From positions 7,392,732 through 7,456,731 of the forward strand of contig NW_022098043.1 in assembly GCF_002288925.2 (NCBI RefSeq): DNA of 64,000 nucleotides. Reading direction: 5' to 3'. The notes below the pieces were generated by a model. That model ran no database searches. It was not told where the DNA came from and saw only the letters and a program-made list of their open reading frames with translations. Of the stretch, positions 33,529-46,765 are shown piece after piece; within the stretch, counting starts at the first letter, position 1, and every line of letters begins with the position of its first letter. The stretch is from Delphinapterus leucas. Its lineage: Eukaryota > Chordata > Mammalia > Artiodactyla > Monodontidae. A program made the position numbers and the translations under genes.

Positions 33529-34445
33529 TGTAGCGTGTTTTAGAACCTTTTTTTTTAAACTGTCGGAGAATATTCCAAGTATTACATTTTTTTCATTCAT
33601 CTGTTGATGGACGTTTGGGTGGTTTAAACTTTTTTACTATTATGAATAATTATGCTATGAATGTTTTTGTGTGGATGTATGTTTTCATTTCTCTTGAGTA
33701 TATACCTAAGAGTACAGTTGCTGGGTTTTATGAGGTAACTCCATGTTGATTAACTGCCAAACTGTTTTCCAAAGTGACTACCATTTTACATTCCTACCAG
33801 CAAAAGATGAATGTTCCAACACTTGGCATTGTATGTCTTTTTGATTATAGGCCGTTCTAGTGGGTGTGAAGTAGTATCTCAGTGTGGTTTTGATTTGCTT
33901 TTCCTTGATGACTAACGATGTTGTGCATCTTTTTGTGGGCTTATTGGCCATTTGTCTTTGGAGAAATGTCTGCTCAAATCCTTTGCCCAGTTTTTAGCTT
34001 GGTTGTCTTTTTATTATTGAGTTGTAAGAGTTCTTTATATATTCTGGATACAAGTCCCTTTTCAGATATAACATTTGCAAATATTCTTTCCCATTCAGTG
34101 GGTCATCTTTTCACTTTTCACCCTCTGAAGCAGAAAAGTTTTTAATTTTGCTGAAGTCCAATTTATGTTTTTCTTTTGTCACTTGCACTTTCATATTGTG
34201 TCTGAGAAGGCTTTGACTAATTCAAGGTCATGAAGATTTACTTCTTTGTTTACTTCTAAGAGTTTATAATTTTAGCTTGTACATTTAAGTCTCTGATCCA
34301 TTTTGAGTTAATTTTTGTGTATGATGTTAAGTAGGGGGTTCAAGTTTATTTTGCATTTGGATATCCAGTTGTTTCAGTGCTATTTGTTGAAAAGACTGTT
34401 CTTTCCTCATTGAATTGTCTTGGCACTTTGTCAAAAATCAATTGC

Positions 34446-36060
34446 ATTTCTTTCTTTCTTTTTTTTTTTGGGAAACTGGTGATGAAAACAGTAGTTTTGA
34501 AGATTTATTTGGTTGAAGTGTGCAAGTTGAAATAAGAAACAGGAAAGATTAGGAGAGTAGGAATGGCATCACAGAACTATGTGTAAGGTTTTATAATCCA
34601 TTAAATGTTTGAGATTTAGTGAGGTGTGCTAATTTTTAATGACTTATTGAATAAACAGACTTTGACCATTTCTTCCTTTTGTATAATGCCTAGAACTATT
34701 CAAAAGAGATTTTGCCTGCTTCTATTATTAAGATAATTCCTATTAGGCAGTGATAATTTTGTAAGAAGTAAAGTATGGGCATTTGACTACTTTGCTGTCC
34801 TGTGAAGAATTGAAATTGTAAGTTCCAAATTCTTGGGTTATTGTATTTCACATAGAATGTTAGTTCTGCCTAAATCATTTATGTAATTTTCAAGTTAAAT
34901 TTGATTTTTTTATTTATTAGGTTATACCCTCAGTCTATGCTAATGTTTCTTTATATTATTATAAAGAAACAAAATAGAGAAATACTGCTAATCTCTAACA
35001 GGATTCTTTTTACTATTTAGGAGAAGACCACATTAAAGAAGAGGCTCTGTATAACCTTTCAAGTCTGATAGAAACAGGGTTTATTTGCTTTGGATGAAGA
35101 TTTTCCACACACAGGAAACTTCTTCAGTGACTTGAAATATTACAGTGTGGGAATGGGGTTGCTGATTTTTAAAGATTATGTCTGTCTACTTTTTAAGTTT
35201 TATAAATTACTATGCATATCTTTAGCTTAGCTCTTACTAAATATGCAAAGGAAGTGGGTCTTAATTAACCTAAATGTAGAATTTTAAGGACATCAACACC
35301 TTGTTAATATTGTTGAGTCTTTGAGGCTAATATGTCATATTCAGCTGATACTTTCAATATTACATTGCTGATCTTTTTCAGAAATAATAGAATTTGGAAC
35401 CAGTCCAACTTCCTGAGGTGACTGCTGTTTCAAAAGCATACAGCAGAGTACTTAACCTTAGCTTATTACCTTTTATGCTGTGACTGGGTGAGTACTTCAG
35501 TGTGGTACATTTTAGGCAAGGCAGTGAAAACTGAATGCTGCTCTGGAAAGTCAGTGATTTCATTCTTGACCTTTAAAAAATCATATTTAAAAAATTGAAG
35601 CATGTAAGTATGCATTAGCTTACTTTCGCATTACATAAGTCTACTTTGGGGATCTCCCCGTCCAACTTTCTGGCCCCCTCCCTCAGGGGCGTTTGTTCAG
35701 AGGCTAAGGGAGATGAGGATGACTTGCCTAAGCATCAAGTTTATGCCAGCTCAAACTGATTTGAGATCTTTAATAACATGAACTACTTTGACCTACTAGT
35801 AGGGTGACCGAAGATCCCCTTTCTCCTGTAATGGTCCTGGTTTGGATGGTAAAGTATAGGGTCATCCTACCTAGTAACCATTATATAGCTTAGAAAATTA
35901 GGCATCTTTATGCTATTTCTAGATATGTTACTAAAATGCTTTGTGAGGCAGCAAAACATTTTATATCCTTTGGTCCAACAATTTGTATTTTGTATTTGAC
36001 CTTGTAGTTATTATAGAAGTCTTTGACATTAGCACGTCAACTAAGTAGGAACAAAGTATT
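34446..36060. other. No gene seen
   Basis: AT-rich single-copy sequence. A fragment near 35808-35880 (agggtgaccgaagatcccc) resembles old DNA-transposon ends but is too diverged to name. Confidence 0.45.
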
Positions 36061-36069
36061 GTCAGCTCC

Positions 36070-36960
36070 CTTTAAAAAAAAAAACAAAACTTGATTTGAA
36101 CTAATTTTAGACTTGCAGAAAACCTGCCAAAATAGTAGGAAGAGTTCCCTTGTGTCTCTCACCTCCTTCCCCTACTGTTAGCATCTTCCATAACCAGTAT
36201 AATCATCAAGAACAGGAAATTACCATTGATACAGTATTTTCAGCTAAACTACAGACCTTATTAGAATTTTTACCAATTTTTCCACTATCCTTTTAGTTAT
36301 TATTTTTCTTTAGTCTTTTCCAGTCTGTGTCTTTCCTTATCTTTCATGACCTTGATGCCTTTGAAGACTACCAGTCAGTTATTTTGTAGAATGTCCCTCA
36401 GTTTGGGTTGATTTGATGTTTTCTCATGATCAGAATGAGGTTATGAATTTTGGTAAGAATAGCAGAATGCATCCTTTCGTAGTGTATCATATCAAGAAGT
36501 TCGATAGTATCATACTAAGAAATTCCTGATGTCCGTATGTAATGGTTACTTTGATTACTTGGTTAGATTGGTGTCTGCATGGTGGGTCATTCTACTGCGG
36601 CGTTACTATCTTTCTCTTTGTAGTTGATAAGTATCTTGTGGAAGACTTTGCAAATACTGTTTCTCCTCAGACTTTGGCCCACTAATTTCAGCAACTGGTG
36701 GATCTTAACATGCAACGTTTATTAAGTTTGTGGTTGCATAATTGGGGCTATTTCTCTCTTTCCTTCTACATTTATTAATTGTAATTCTGCTATGAGGAAG
36801 ATCTCTCCTCCATTTATTAATTTATTCTATTGTATATTTATATCATCACGGAGTCACGGATATGTATTATCATTATTTGTTCTGTTGCTCAGATTAATCC
36901 AACTTTGCCCATTAGGAGTTCCTTCAGATTGGCTTCTGTGTTTTTCTACCCAGCCACCAA
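36070..36960. repeat. Probable old L1 3' sequence
   Basis: The text ttttagacttgcagaaaacc to agtaggaagagttcccttgtg parallels the L1-like block at 6855-6990 (attatagactcgtaggaagt). Limits uncertain. Confidence 0.5.
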
Positions 36961-36965
36961 CCTGG

Positions 36966-37096
36966 TTTTTTTTTTTTTTTTTTTTTGCCACGCTGTGCAG
37001 CTTGCAGGATCTTAGTTCCCCCACCAGAGATTGAACCCAGGACCCTAGCAGTGAAAGTGAAAGAGTCCTAACCACTGGACTGCCAGGGAATTTTGC
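36966..37096 (-). repeat. Short CHR-type SINE, minus strand
   Basis: T21 is followed by gccacgctgtgcagcttgc, ending at ccactggactgccagggaa. A C-rich run follows. Confidence 0.9.
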
Positions 37097-37316
37097 CCCC
37101 CCCCCTTTCTTTTTTAAAGCATTTCTTTACTTTCTGGCACCACAAGATGTTTCAGGTTCATACTGTATTTTTCTTGCCTCAATGCTCTGATCAGCCACTT
37201 CTCCAAGAAATCCTGACTCTTTTTATTGGAAAATGGTGTTAGTGACCAAGCTCTGGGCCGAGGTGTGTTCAGTGTTACTGGAATGTCATTGCTTCTAGGC
37301 CCTTTTGGCAGGCAAA

Positions 37317-37334
37317 ATATATATATATATATAC
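37317..37334. repeat. (TA)n microsatellite
   Basis: Nine TA units. Confidence 0.9.
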
Positions 37335-38700
37335 TAACCCACTTGTATACACATTATCTGTATTTCTGTATTTGTGTATACATTAAAAACCACGAGTTTA
37401 TACTAATAGCTCGAGTTCCACTGCAATGCCACCCAGTTTGTTTTAACATTCCCCTTTTCCTTATTTATTAAATATCTCCGATAATGAGAAACCTGGCTCT
37501 CATTATCTATAATCTACTCAGCTAATTATAGTATACACATAAAAAGTTTGAGAATTGCTAACCCTATTCCTCTACTTTTAGTTTTGATTGTTTATTTTGG
37601 ATATGTGAAACATTACTCTGGTTCTAAGAGTCTGAGTTATATTAAAAAAAAAAAAGATATACTCAGAGAAGTGTTACTTCTATCTCTGCTACCCAGTTTC
37701 TCTTTCCCCCTTCTTTCCCACCTGTACCTGGAGGTAACCAATCTCTTAATTTCTGGTTTCTTTCCTGTATTTCTTTTATACAAATGAGTAGATACCTGTA
37801 CATTTTCTTATATCCCTTTTCTTACATGAAGGTAGCCATGTGCTCGTGAATCCCCTGATTCCTTGAGTTCTAGTTTTCTCATCTGTAAAATAAGGAAAAT
37901 AGTACGCCTCTCCTTTTCAAAGGGTTACGATAATGATTGAGATAATGAAAGAGAAAATGCTTTCTAAACTTTATGATGGCGTTTATAAGGCAACAGCATT
38001 AGTGGTTTCTGTCCAGGGAAGTGACTCGACTTATTTGACCTTGTGACACAGTACAAGAAGCTTTTGTTACTGTGAAACAATTTGAGAATTAAAACATAGT
38101 TTTTTTGTTCTAATTTTTCATTTTTATTATTTTTACCAATTTTCAGTATGGTTTTAGGTTATCACAGCATATCATGTGTGATTACTTAATTTTTTATTTT
38201 TGAACTTGGCCAGCATCTGAATTCTCCAAGAGTCAACGTTTTTAATTTGTATTAAAACTTGGTCAGATTTAAAACGTATTCCTTCTTCTGTTAGCAGAGT
38301 AGATAAAAGAAGGAAATGGGTAGAGGTTTTTGTTTTGTTTTTGCTTTGTTTTGCTCCCAGAGACTTGAATTTGAAGGGCTTTTTATGTTTAGGTTGTATT
38401 GGGAACTGCAGGTCCAGTGTCTTTACTTCATATCTAACAGTTTGATTTTGTCAGAAGATGTACGTATTTCACATTCTTTGAGTCTGCCTAAGAGTAAATT
38501 CTTTTGATGAGATTTGAGGTCAGAGACGTACTCTAGTTAACCCTGTGGAACCCATGGATAAACCACCTACATTGTTTTTTATTGTTGTTAAATTTTGAAC
38601 GCCAAGTCTGATGAATTGTTTTACCTGAAGGACCTTAACTGAAATAGAAATTTAGTCATTAAAAGTTACAGTTCATATGCGCTTTAAAAATCACAACCCC
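37335..38700. other. No gene; MIR trace
   Basis: AT-rich. A MIR-like segment lies at about 37860-37985 (agttttctcatctgtaaaat; gttacgataatgattgagat). Nothing coding is supported. Confidence 0.45.
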
Positions 38701-38905
38701 AGGCTTCCCTGGTGGCGCAGTGGTTGAGAGTCCGCCTGCCGATGCAGGGGACACGGGTTCGTGCCCCGGTCCGGGAGGATCCCACATGCTGCGGAGTGGC
38801 TGGGCCCGTGAGCCATGGCCGCTGAGCCTGCGCGTCCGGAGCCTGTGCTCTGCAACGGGAGAGGCCACAGCAGTGAGAGGCCTGCGTACCGCAAAAAAAA
38901 AAAAA
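38701..38905 (+). repeat. CHR-type SINE (~215 bp)
   Basis: It has the head ggcttccctggtggcgcag, body and A-tail as in the young copies. Target duplication aaaaatcacaacccc lies at 38686-38700 and 38906-38920, exact. Confidence 0.96.
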
Positions 38906-38920
38906 AAAAATCACAACCCC

Positions 38921-39600
38921 CTTTCTTCAATTAACCGTATATTTATCACGGAGTCTAGGTACAAAAAGTAAGTCTGCATACATTTAGTGAAATTAAGGCT
39001 TTGGTCTGTTCATAGGAGTACTGTGTGTGAAAATGAGTGTCAGTGGTAAGGACAGCTGTGAGAAGCCTCCAACTGTCAGATGGCAAAATAGCCTTCACAC
39101 ACATACTGCTGGTCACTCTTTCTAATTTTTCTCAGAATATTTGGAGAGGCAGGTCATGTTTCTTTTGTATTCCGGAAACATATTTGTGAAAATAGCTTAG
39201 TTGCTATTCAACTGAATGGAAGGTTATGGTAAGGTTAGGATGCTCAAGGGAGAAGGAAAGAACTAATGGAATCTTGAGAAAAGAATAAGAAGTAGAACAG
39301 GGAAGGGAAATATTGGTCATTGTTTTGATACCACAGGTTAAGCTAAAAGTGCCTGAGGCTTAGTAGACACACAATCATTGTTTATTAAATGAACAAAGGA
39401 GCAAGTTTTATTAAATAATAGTACCTGCTAGCTGTTGAAGGAGATACAAAAGAAACCTGAAATGTGCTCTCTGCCTCTTATGTACTCTAGTCAAACAGTT
39501 AAAAATTTAAGGTGCTCTCTGAATGGAGGTGAGAGATCAGTGAGAACTAGAGGAATAGGAAGTAAGATTTGGGTAGATGTAAGGGGAAGGACATTTGCAG
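38921..39600. other. No gene; L2 trace
   Basis: AT-rich. The text gtgcctgaggcttagtagac to cattgtttattaaatgaac (about 39350-39400) is an L2-like 3' end. Confidence 0.45.
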
Positions 39601-39828
39601 TTTATTTATTTATTTAGCTAGCTAGCTGTGCTGGGTCTTAGTTGCCGTATGCGGGATCTTCTAGTTGCGGTGTGCGGGGTCTTCAGTTGCGGCATGCAGG
39701 ATCTTCAGTTGCAGCATGCAAACTCTTAGTTGTGGCATGTGGGATCTAGTTCCCTGACCAGGGATTGAACCCAGGCCCCCTGGTTTGGGAGCGTGGAGTC
39801 TTAGCCACTGGACCACCAGGGAAGTCCC
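39601..39828 (-). repeat. CHR-type SINE, minus strand, divergent middle
   Basis: A (ttta)n tail is followed by three imperfect copies of a ~28-bp unit (gttgcggtgtgcggggtcttc and similar), then the head ccactggaccaccagggaag. The approximate target duplication is aggacatttgca / aggacaattaca. Confidence 0.92.
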
Positions 39829-40709
39829 AGGACAATTACAATTGAGGGAGGATACATTTATAGCAGTTAGAAAATGGTACATAGTATGTTTGGGGTAGTC
39901 AGAAGACCTGCTTGGCTGAAATGGAAAACATAGAATGTGCAGGACATGTGATAGTTTTGGAGACTTTTGGGTATTTAGCTTAATAATCTGTACTTTTATC
40001 TTGTAGCAGGTGGAAGTTTATTGAGGACTTAAGACCTGCTAACATGTTTGGTCATTACCGGAAGGTGAAGATTGTGCTGAATGGGTTGAGAGAGAGAGGA
40101 GGCATGGAGAGTATATGCTAGTTCCATTAAGGGTTTTCCAAGGTTTTACTGCAGCTCGTTGAGGCTAGAGGGAAGTGAAAAGTAAAGGATGGTCATATCA
40201 TGAAAGCTATAAAAGAAAGATTTGACTGTCCTTGATAAAAGAAAGTAAAAAGTTAAAACTGACTCCAGGGCTTTGAGACTGGAAAATTATGTTGTCATTG
40301 ATGGAGTAAGAAAGATGTAGGGTTTAATTTTATATCACATTTTGAGGTAGTGGGCAGATAAATTCAGTTTAGGACATGTTGGATTTGAAATGAATGGAAC
40401 GTCTTATTCATTTAACAAATGGAGATAACTGGACATGTTTGGAAATAGGGAGATGAAGGTCACATGAGCAGAAAGGGCTGGGAATACAAATATGTGAAAA
40501 TATAAGCATAATGGAGAACATGAAGAGAAAAGCAAAGGTTCTAAGTCCATGCATTGTCCAGTGATTTGATGAAGATGATGAAACTGTAGAAAAAAGGAAG
40601 TGGCTGAGAGGAAAGAGAACCAAGAAAGCACAATCTTTTTATGCTTTCCTGGTTAGGTTCCCACTGGGCTTTAAGTAGCTGGAGAAAGTGACATTTAATA
40701 CTTGACAGG
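39829..40709. other. No gene seen
   Basis: AT-rich. Phrases near 39960-40430 recall the ancient element but are too diverged to assign. Confidence 0.4.
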
Positions 40710-40723
40710 TAGCCTTTTGATTT

Positions 40724-41074
40724 TTTTAAAAAAATAAATTTATTTATTTTTGGCTACGTTGGGTCTTTGTTGCTGTGCGTGGGCTTTCTCTAGTTGCGTT
40801 GAGCGGGGGCTACTCTTTGTTGCGGTGCATGGGCTTCTTATTGTGGTGGCTTCTCTTGTTGCGGAGCACGGGATCTAGATGCACAGGCTTCAGTAGTTGT
40901 GGTACGCGGGCTCAGTAGTTGTAGCTCACGGGCTCTAGAGCACAGGCTTAGTAGTTGTGGCACACGGGCTTAGTTGCTCTGCGCATATGGAGTCTTCCCA
41001 GACCAGGGCTTGAACCCGTGTGCTGCCCTGCATTCACAGGCGGATTCTTAACCACTGCGCCACCAGGGAAGTCC
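40724..41074 (-). repeat. CHR-1-type SINE, long form, minus strand
   Basis: It runs from aaaaaaataaatttatttat through tttggctacgttgggtctt to gccaccagggaagtcc. An exact 14-bp target duplication, tagccttttgattt, lies at 40710-40723 and 41075-41088. Confidence 0.95.
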
Positions 41075-41088
41075 TAGCCTTTTGATTT

Positions 41089-41737
41089 AACTCCAAACTC
41101 TGCTTAAGTAATTGTTGCTACATTTAAGGAAGATTGGGGACTGAAGAGAAATTTCTTTCTCTTTCTTTGCAAGCCTGAAATTAGTCCTTGATGGGCTTTG
41201 GTTTGGGTAGTTATATTTAAATCTATACTTTTGCTTACTCTCTATAATAATGGCATATTTTATAATAAAAAGCTTTAAATATACTTAAGTCACATATGAT
41301 CTACCTTGGCTACTCAAAAGCTGTTGTTATTGGGGTTCTGGGCTGCAGTTATTATGAAATCATTCATTTGAATTTACATTTTTAATAAAGGATTTTATAT
41401 ACTAATCAGGTATTAAGCATAGCATAATGAACTCAGTGTTACCACCCTTAACGGATACATTTCAAGAAGGAGAAAAGGAGCTGATGTCTTAGCTGGTTTT
41501 TGCCTCGTTATTGTGGACTCGTGTGTAATTTCTTAAGCTTTTTGAAATAGTGAAAATAGCTTGCGGTTGATGAATTTTTGTACCTAAGGAGTTTGGTTTA
41601 CAAGTTGGGAACTGCTTTGTTAGTCCAGTATTTGTACCAGCTGGGAACTGGTGATTTGGCAAGCTGTTTCACAGGAACGTAGAACAAAGCAGAGATGGGA
41701 TACTTTCTCCATAGGTTTTAAATAGAAATCTGTTTTT
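41089..41737. other. No gene seen
   Basis: AT-rich single-copy sequence. Confidence 0.45.
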
Positions 41738-41862
41738 GGGACATCCGTGGCAGTGAGTCCAGTGATTAAGACACTGTGCTTCCACTGCAGGGGACATGGG
41801 TTCGATCCCTGGTCAGGGAACTAAGATCTCGCATGCCACATAGCACAGCCAAAAAAAAAAAA
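41738..41862 (+). repeat. Short CHR-type SINE
   Basis: It has the head gggacatccgtggcagtgag (diverged), the body gggttcgatccctggtcagg and an A-tail. The target duplication aaatctgttttt / aaatctgttttc flanks it. Confidence 0.9.
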
Positions 41863-41889
41863 AAATCTGTTTTCTTGTTTATGTATCCC

Positions 41890-42450
41890 AGCTTAGTCAT
41901 TCAGTAGATATTTACTGAGCACTGTTCCTGGGCTAAGCACAGAGAAGTTAGAAATAAGTCATAGTCTTTGCCCTCAAGTTTACAGTCCTAATGCAGGAGG
42001 CAGATATGTAAGAGGGTAAGTAAACAGGAATCAGAAAGCACAGGACCCGTGAGAGCTCTGAGGGGGGTCACTTCACTTAAGGGGGTGGGTGGGAGAGAAT
42101 TGGGAGGAATGAGGGAAGAAGCTTCCTGGAGAAGGGGATACTTCTAAACAATCTGGAAGGATGAATGAGCCATGCGAAAGATAGTGGTAGGACAGAGTAT
42201 TTCAGCCATGAATCAGCACATACAGAGACTTAGGACAGTGAGAAATGACTTGTTCATCATTCCTGGAACAACAGTTTGGAGGGGAGAAGTGGATAATCAG
42301 AGGCCACAGAAAAGGGCTATATAAGCCATGCTAAGGAGCACGGATTTCACCCAGATGACAGTGAGGAGCAATCGAAGCTGTAGGCTGGGGAATGATGTGG
42401 CCAATTTGTGTTTTAGAAGGACCCTTCTGGAAGGTTGTTAGGCGGGAGGA
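41890..42450. repeat. L2-class and ancient-element fragments
   Basis: The text gtagatatttactgagcac to ctttgccctcaagtttacag is followed by agtggtaggacagagtattt and gatgtggccaatttgtgttt, matching the repeat seen at 18.6 kb. Confidence 0.55.
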
Positions 42451-43098
42451 TCAGATTATATATTTTTAGTAAATAATTCAAATCCAAGATTGATACGTGA
42501 GTTATAATTTTTACTTGGGACTCTTAAGATAGGTTGTATATACTTTTCCTAAGGATGACTTTCAGTTCATTTACTTTTTTATCTGCAGTTTTCCAAATTT
42601 ATGAATTATGTGTAGATATTTTTAAGAGACTTGGAGCTAGGTTAATTCATGGTTGTTACCAACCTGTATTTAAAGATAACTTGGACTTTATATATTTTAA
42701 AAAACACATGTAGTTGTGATTTAAGTTTTAGCCTTTGTTTACAGTTGGTGCATGGTTTGTAGCACATTCATGGTGGATAGCTTGTAAGTTTATAGTTTAA
42801 AAGGGATATTGTCTTGGTACTCAAATAAAGGAACACTTAATAGTGAAAGTACCTCCTGACTAACAGGGCATCTTTTGTCATAGATATATATGTATTGTAT
42901 ATATCTATATCTCCTTGTTAGTTCAGCTAGGAATTTGAAATATTAGGTTAATTTGACTGCCTTTGAAATGAAAAGGGAAATTATTAAGGTGTAATGCCCA
43001 GATGAGCCATGGATATGAAACTAGAAAGCAATTAGGAGTTGTTTCTCAGCCCAGTACTTTATTGGAAATCACAACTTTGAAAAATATATTTGGATAAA
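42451..43098. other. No gene seen
   Basis: AT-rich sequence between old repeats and an L1. Confidence 0.45.
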
Positions 43099-43099
43099 A

Positions 43100-45437
43100 G
43101 TTCTCCAGAGAGTGGGCATTGAGGGAACCTACCTCAACATAATAAAGGCCATATATGACAAATCCACAGACAACACTGTTCTCAATGGTGAAAACCTGAA
43201 ACCATTTCCACTAATATCAGGAAAAAGACAACGTTGTCCACTCTCACCACTGTTAATTCAACATAGTTTTGGAAGTTTTAGCCACAGCAATCAGAGAAGA
43301 AGAAGAAATAAAAGGAATCCAAATCAGAAAAGAAGGAGTAAAGCTGTCACTGTTGCAGATGACATGATACTATACATAGAGAATTCTAAAGATGCTACTA
43401 GAATACTCCTAGAGCTAATCAATGAAATTGGTAAAGTAGGATGCAAAATTAGTGCACAGAAATCTCTTGCATTCCTATACACTAATGATGAAAACTCTGA
43501 AAGAGAAATTAAGGAAACGCTCCCATTTACCACTGCAACAAAAAGAATAAAATACCTAGGAATAAACCTACCTAAGGAGACAAAAGACCTGTATGTAGAA
43601 AACTAGAAGACATTGATGAAAGAAATTAAAGATGATACAAACAGATGGAGAGATTGGAAGATTCTTGGATTGGAAGAATCAATATTGTGAAAATGACTAT
43701 ACTACCCAAAGCAATCTACAGATTCAGTGTACTCCCTGTCAAACTTCCAATGGCATTTTTCACAGAACTAGAACAAAAAATTGCACAATTTGTATGGAAA
43801 CACAAAAGACCCCGAATAGCCAAAGCAATCTTGAGAACGAAAAACGGAGCTGGAGGAATCAGGCTCCCTGACTTCAGACTATACTACAAAGCTACAGTAA
43901 TCAAGACAGTAATGTACTGGCACAAAAACAGAAATATAGATCAATGGAACAGGCCAGAAAGCCCAGAGATAAACCCACACACACATGGTCACCTTATTTT
44001 GATAAAGGAGGCAAGAATATACAGTGGAGAAAAGACAGCCTCTTCAGTAAGTGGTGCTGGGAAAACTGGACAGCTACATGTAAAAGAATGAAATTAAAAC
44101 ACTCCCTAACACCATACACAAAAATAAACTCAAAATGGATTAAAGACCTAAATTAAGGCCAGACATTATAAAACTCTTGGAGGAAAACACAGGAAGAACA
44201 CTCTTTGAAGGAAGTGTGTTGCTGTGAAGTGTAAGTCACAGCAAGGTCTTTTTTGACCCACCTCCTAGAGTAATGGAAATAAAAACAAAAATAAACAAAT
44301 GGGACCTAATGAAACGTAAAAGCTTTTGAACAGAAAAGGAAACTATAAACAAGACAAAAAGACAACCCTCAGAATGGGAGAAAATGTTTGCAAACAAATC
44401 ACGAACAAAGGTTTAATCTCCAAAATATATAACAGCTCATGCAGCTCAATATTAAAAAAACAAACCACCCAGTCAAAAAATGGGCAGAAGACCTTAGTAG
44501 ACATTTCTCCAAAGAAGACATACAGATGGCCAACAAACACATGAAAAGCTGCCCGACATCACTAATTATTAGAGAAATGCAAATCAAAACTATAATGAGG
44601 TATTACCTGACACCAGTCAGAATGGCCATCATCAAAAAATCTACAAAAAACAAATGCTGGAGAGGGTGTGGAGAAAGGGGAGCCCTCATGCATTGTTGGT
44701 GGGAATGTAAATTGATACAGCCACTCTGGAGAACAGTATGGAGATTCTTTAAAAAGCTAAAAATGGAATTAATATATGACCCAGCAATCCCACTACTGGG
44801 CATACCCAGGGAAAACCATAATTCAAGAAGACACATGCACCCCAGTGTTCATTGCAGCACTGTTTACAATAGCCAGGACATGGAAGCAACCTAAATGTCC
44901 CTCAACAGAGGAATGGATAAAGAAGATGTGGTATATATATATACAATGGAATATTACTCAACCTAAAAAGGAACGAAATTGGGTCATTTGTAGAGACATG
45001 GATGGACCTAGAGACTGTCATACAGAGTGAAGTAAGTCAGAAAGAGGATAACAAATAATTGTATATTAACACATATATGTGGAATCTGAAAAAATTGGTA
45101 TAGACGATTTTATTTACAAAGCAGAAATAGAGACAGACCACAGACGTAGAGAACAAACATATGGGTACCAAGGGGGAAGGGGTGGTGGTGGGATGAATTG
45201 GGATTGGCATATATATACTATTGATACTATGTAAAAAATAGATAACTAATGATAACCTACTGTATAGCATAGGGAACTCTACCCACTGCTCTCTGGTAAC
45301 CTAAATGAGAAGGAAATCCAAAGAAGAGGGGATATATGTATATATATAGCTGACTCACTTTGCTGTACACTATAAACTAACACAATATTGTAAAGCAACT
45401 ATAGTCCAATTAAAAAAATAATTAAAAAAAAGAAAAA
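43100..45437 (+). pseudogene. 5'-truncated L1 (ORF2 C-terminal half plus 3' UTR)
   Basis: Plus-strand L1 sequence starts in the RT domain (ORF 43112-43606: GTYLNIIKAIYDKS, then [14 protein letters not shown], with the D-D of the RT active site seen as ADDM). It continues through [20 protein letters not shown] (ORF 43645-44091) and the C-terminal region (44439-44894: [19 protein letters not shown]). It ends with an A-rich tail at 45437. A stop after KDLYVEN (43604-43606), frame changes and later stops inactivate it. The 5' UTR, ORF1 and endonuclease domain are absent. Flanks near 43080 and 45432 (gaaaaat-ttgga) are a possible, imperfect target duplication. It is the youngest-looking L1 here. 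Confidence 0.92.
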
Positions 45438-46765
45438 TTTGGAGGGAATCCTTCTTATGACAGAAAGATTCTTAAAGGTGAAACACTTTTGGTTCTGAGA
45501 AGTGAAACTGAGTTGAACCAGAACAGAAGGTAATTCCATTGAGTATCAGGTTATTTGGCCTCTCCGACTCTCTGAAAAAAGAGTAGTAATTCATATTTTA
45601 TCCACTTGTTTTCAGTTCCTTTAAATAAGCACTGAATTGTGCTTTAGTTAACAATGTTATATGATTAAAAAGAAAAAAAAACCAACCCTTATTTGTTTTT
45701 CTTATTGGAAGCACTTTTTCCTGTGTCTGAACATGTATAACATTAGTAGTCTATGAAGAGAACTGGGTTATTGCTATCAGAGGCATGCTCCTAGTTGCGA
45801 GAGTGGTTTTTGAATGCTCTTTTAGGCACTTAAATTATTTTTGCTTTGAGAAAAGAGATTGTTCACTGTGCTTTAGGAGCTGGTAACTAAGTCTGATGCT
45901 TCTTAGCCCTTGACTAAGAAAAATGGAGCTTGCTGACAAAACATAGGTGGTTTTATAGGCCTGTGAAACCCAACAGCATGTTCAGCAATGTAAACAATGG
46001 CAGCTGTCTTTTGCTGGCTTGTCTGTTGTTCGAAATGTAATGAAACTGCTTCTCACAAATGGCTTCACCTGCTGACTCATCTTCCAGCCCCTAAACAACC
46101 ATAGTATCCAGCATTATGTAATGCTGGGATTGAGAATTAAAAGAATCCAAGTCTTAGAATGTGAGGGTAGGAATGGATCATGGAAATCCTTTAACTCAGC
46201 CCCTTCACAGATGGCCTCGAAAGAAAGGTCATTGTGGAGGATGCCATATTTTGATAGTTATAAGAATTAGTGATACTACTGTTCAGAGAGCCATTAGAAT
46301 CTTCTTGAATGATTGAGGGCTCTTTTCTGTATAGAAATCCTTGAGATGTACTTTTTAGCTTTCCTACAAAAATAATACATTCTGAAAGTGGTTGTAAGTC
46401 ACTGGTACAGGGGCAGCACACATTTAACGCCTGCTGTATACTGTAGGAGGAATGTGGAAGAAGTAAAATGAAAGATGGACATTGTTCCTGAAAAACTTCC
46501 AATTTAATTAGAAAATAGATATGAGAAAAGAGTGGGAAACATTTAGGAGTCAATTTATTAATGAGTGTATAAGCTGATTTACCTGATACATTGTGAAAGA
46601 GGCTTGTGTAAATTTATGTGAGCTCTTAGAGCAGTGGATGCAAAAAAATCTCTTGCAGAAGTGAAAACTTCCTAATTATATTTTAATTCTATAGATTGGA
46701 AATTACATTCCAAGAAACTGAGGCAGAATTTCCACAGAAAACACAGCGAAAACCGTTGACTTAAA
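45438..46765. other. No gene seen
   Basis: Single-copy-looking. The segment 45960-46120 is less AT-rich than its surroundings and might be conserved non-coding DNA, but nothing in it identifies a function. Confidence 0.4.

Larger units (their letters stand above)
33000..34445 (-). repeat. Old L1M-grade 3' region, minus strand
   Basis: The text begins acagctttattgagatataa and continues with L1 landmarks (gtgtacagttcagtggttt; ctaccagcaaaagatgaatg; tttgcccagtttttagcttg; gttctttatatattctggat). It is interrupted by the SINE at 33335. No usable ORF. Confidence 0.75.

Noticed and set aside
38659..38971. Recurrent proteins such as MRYAGLSLLWPLPLRSTGSG and relatives at over a dozen sites
   Set aside because: They are translations of the same CHR SINE in several frames, not a gene family; coordinates given are one example.
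43112..44894. Active L1 reverse transcriptase gene
   Set aside because: It is 5' truncated and lacks ORF1 and endonuclease, with several stops and frame changes.
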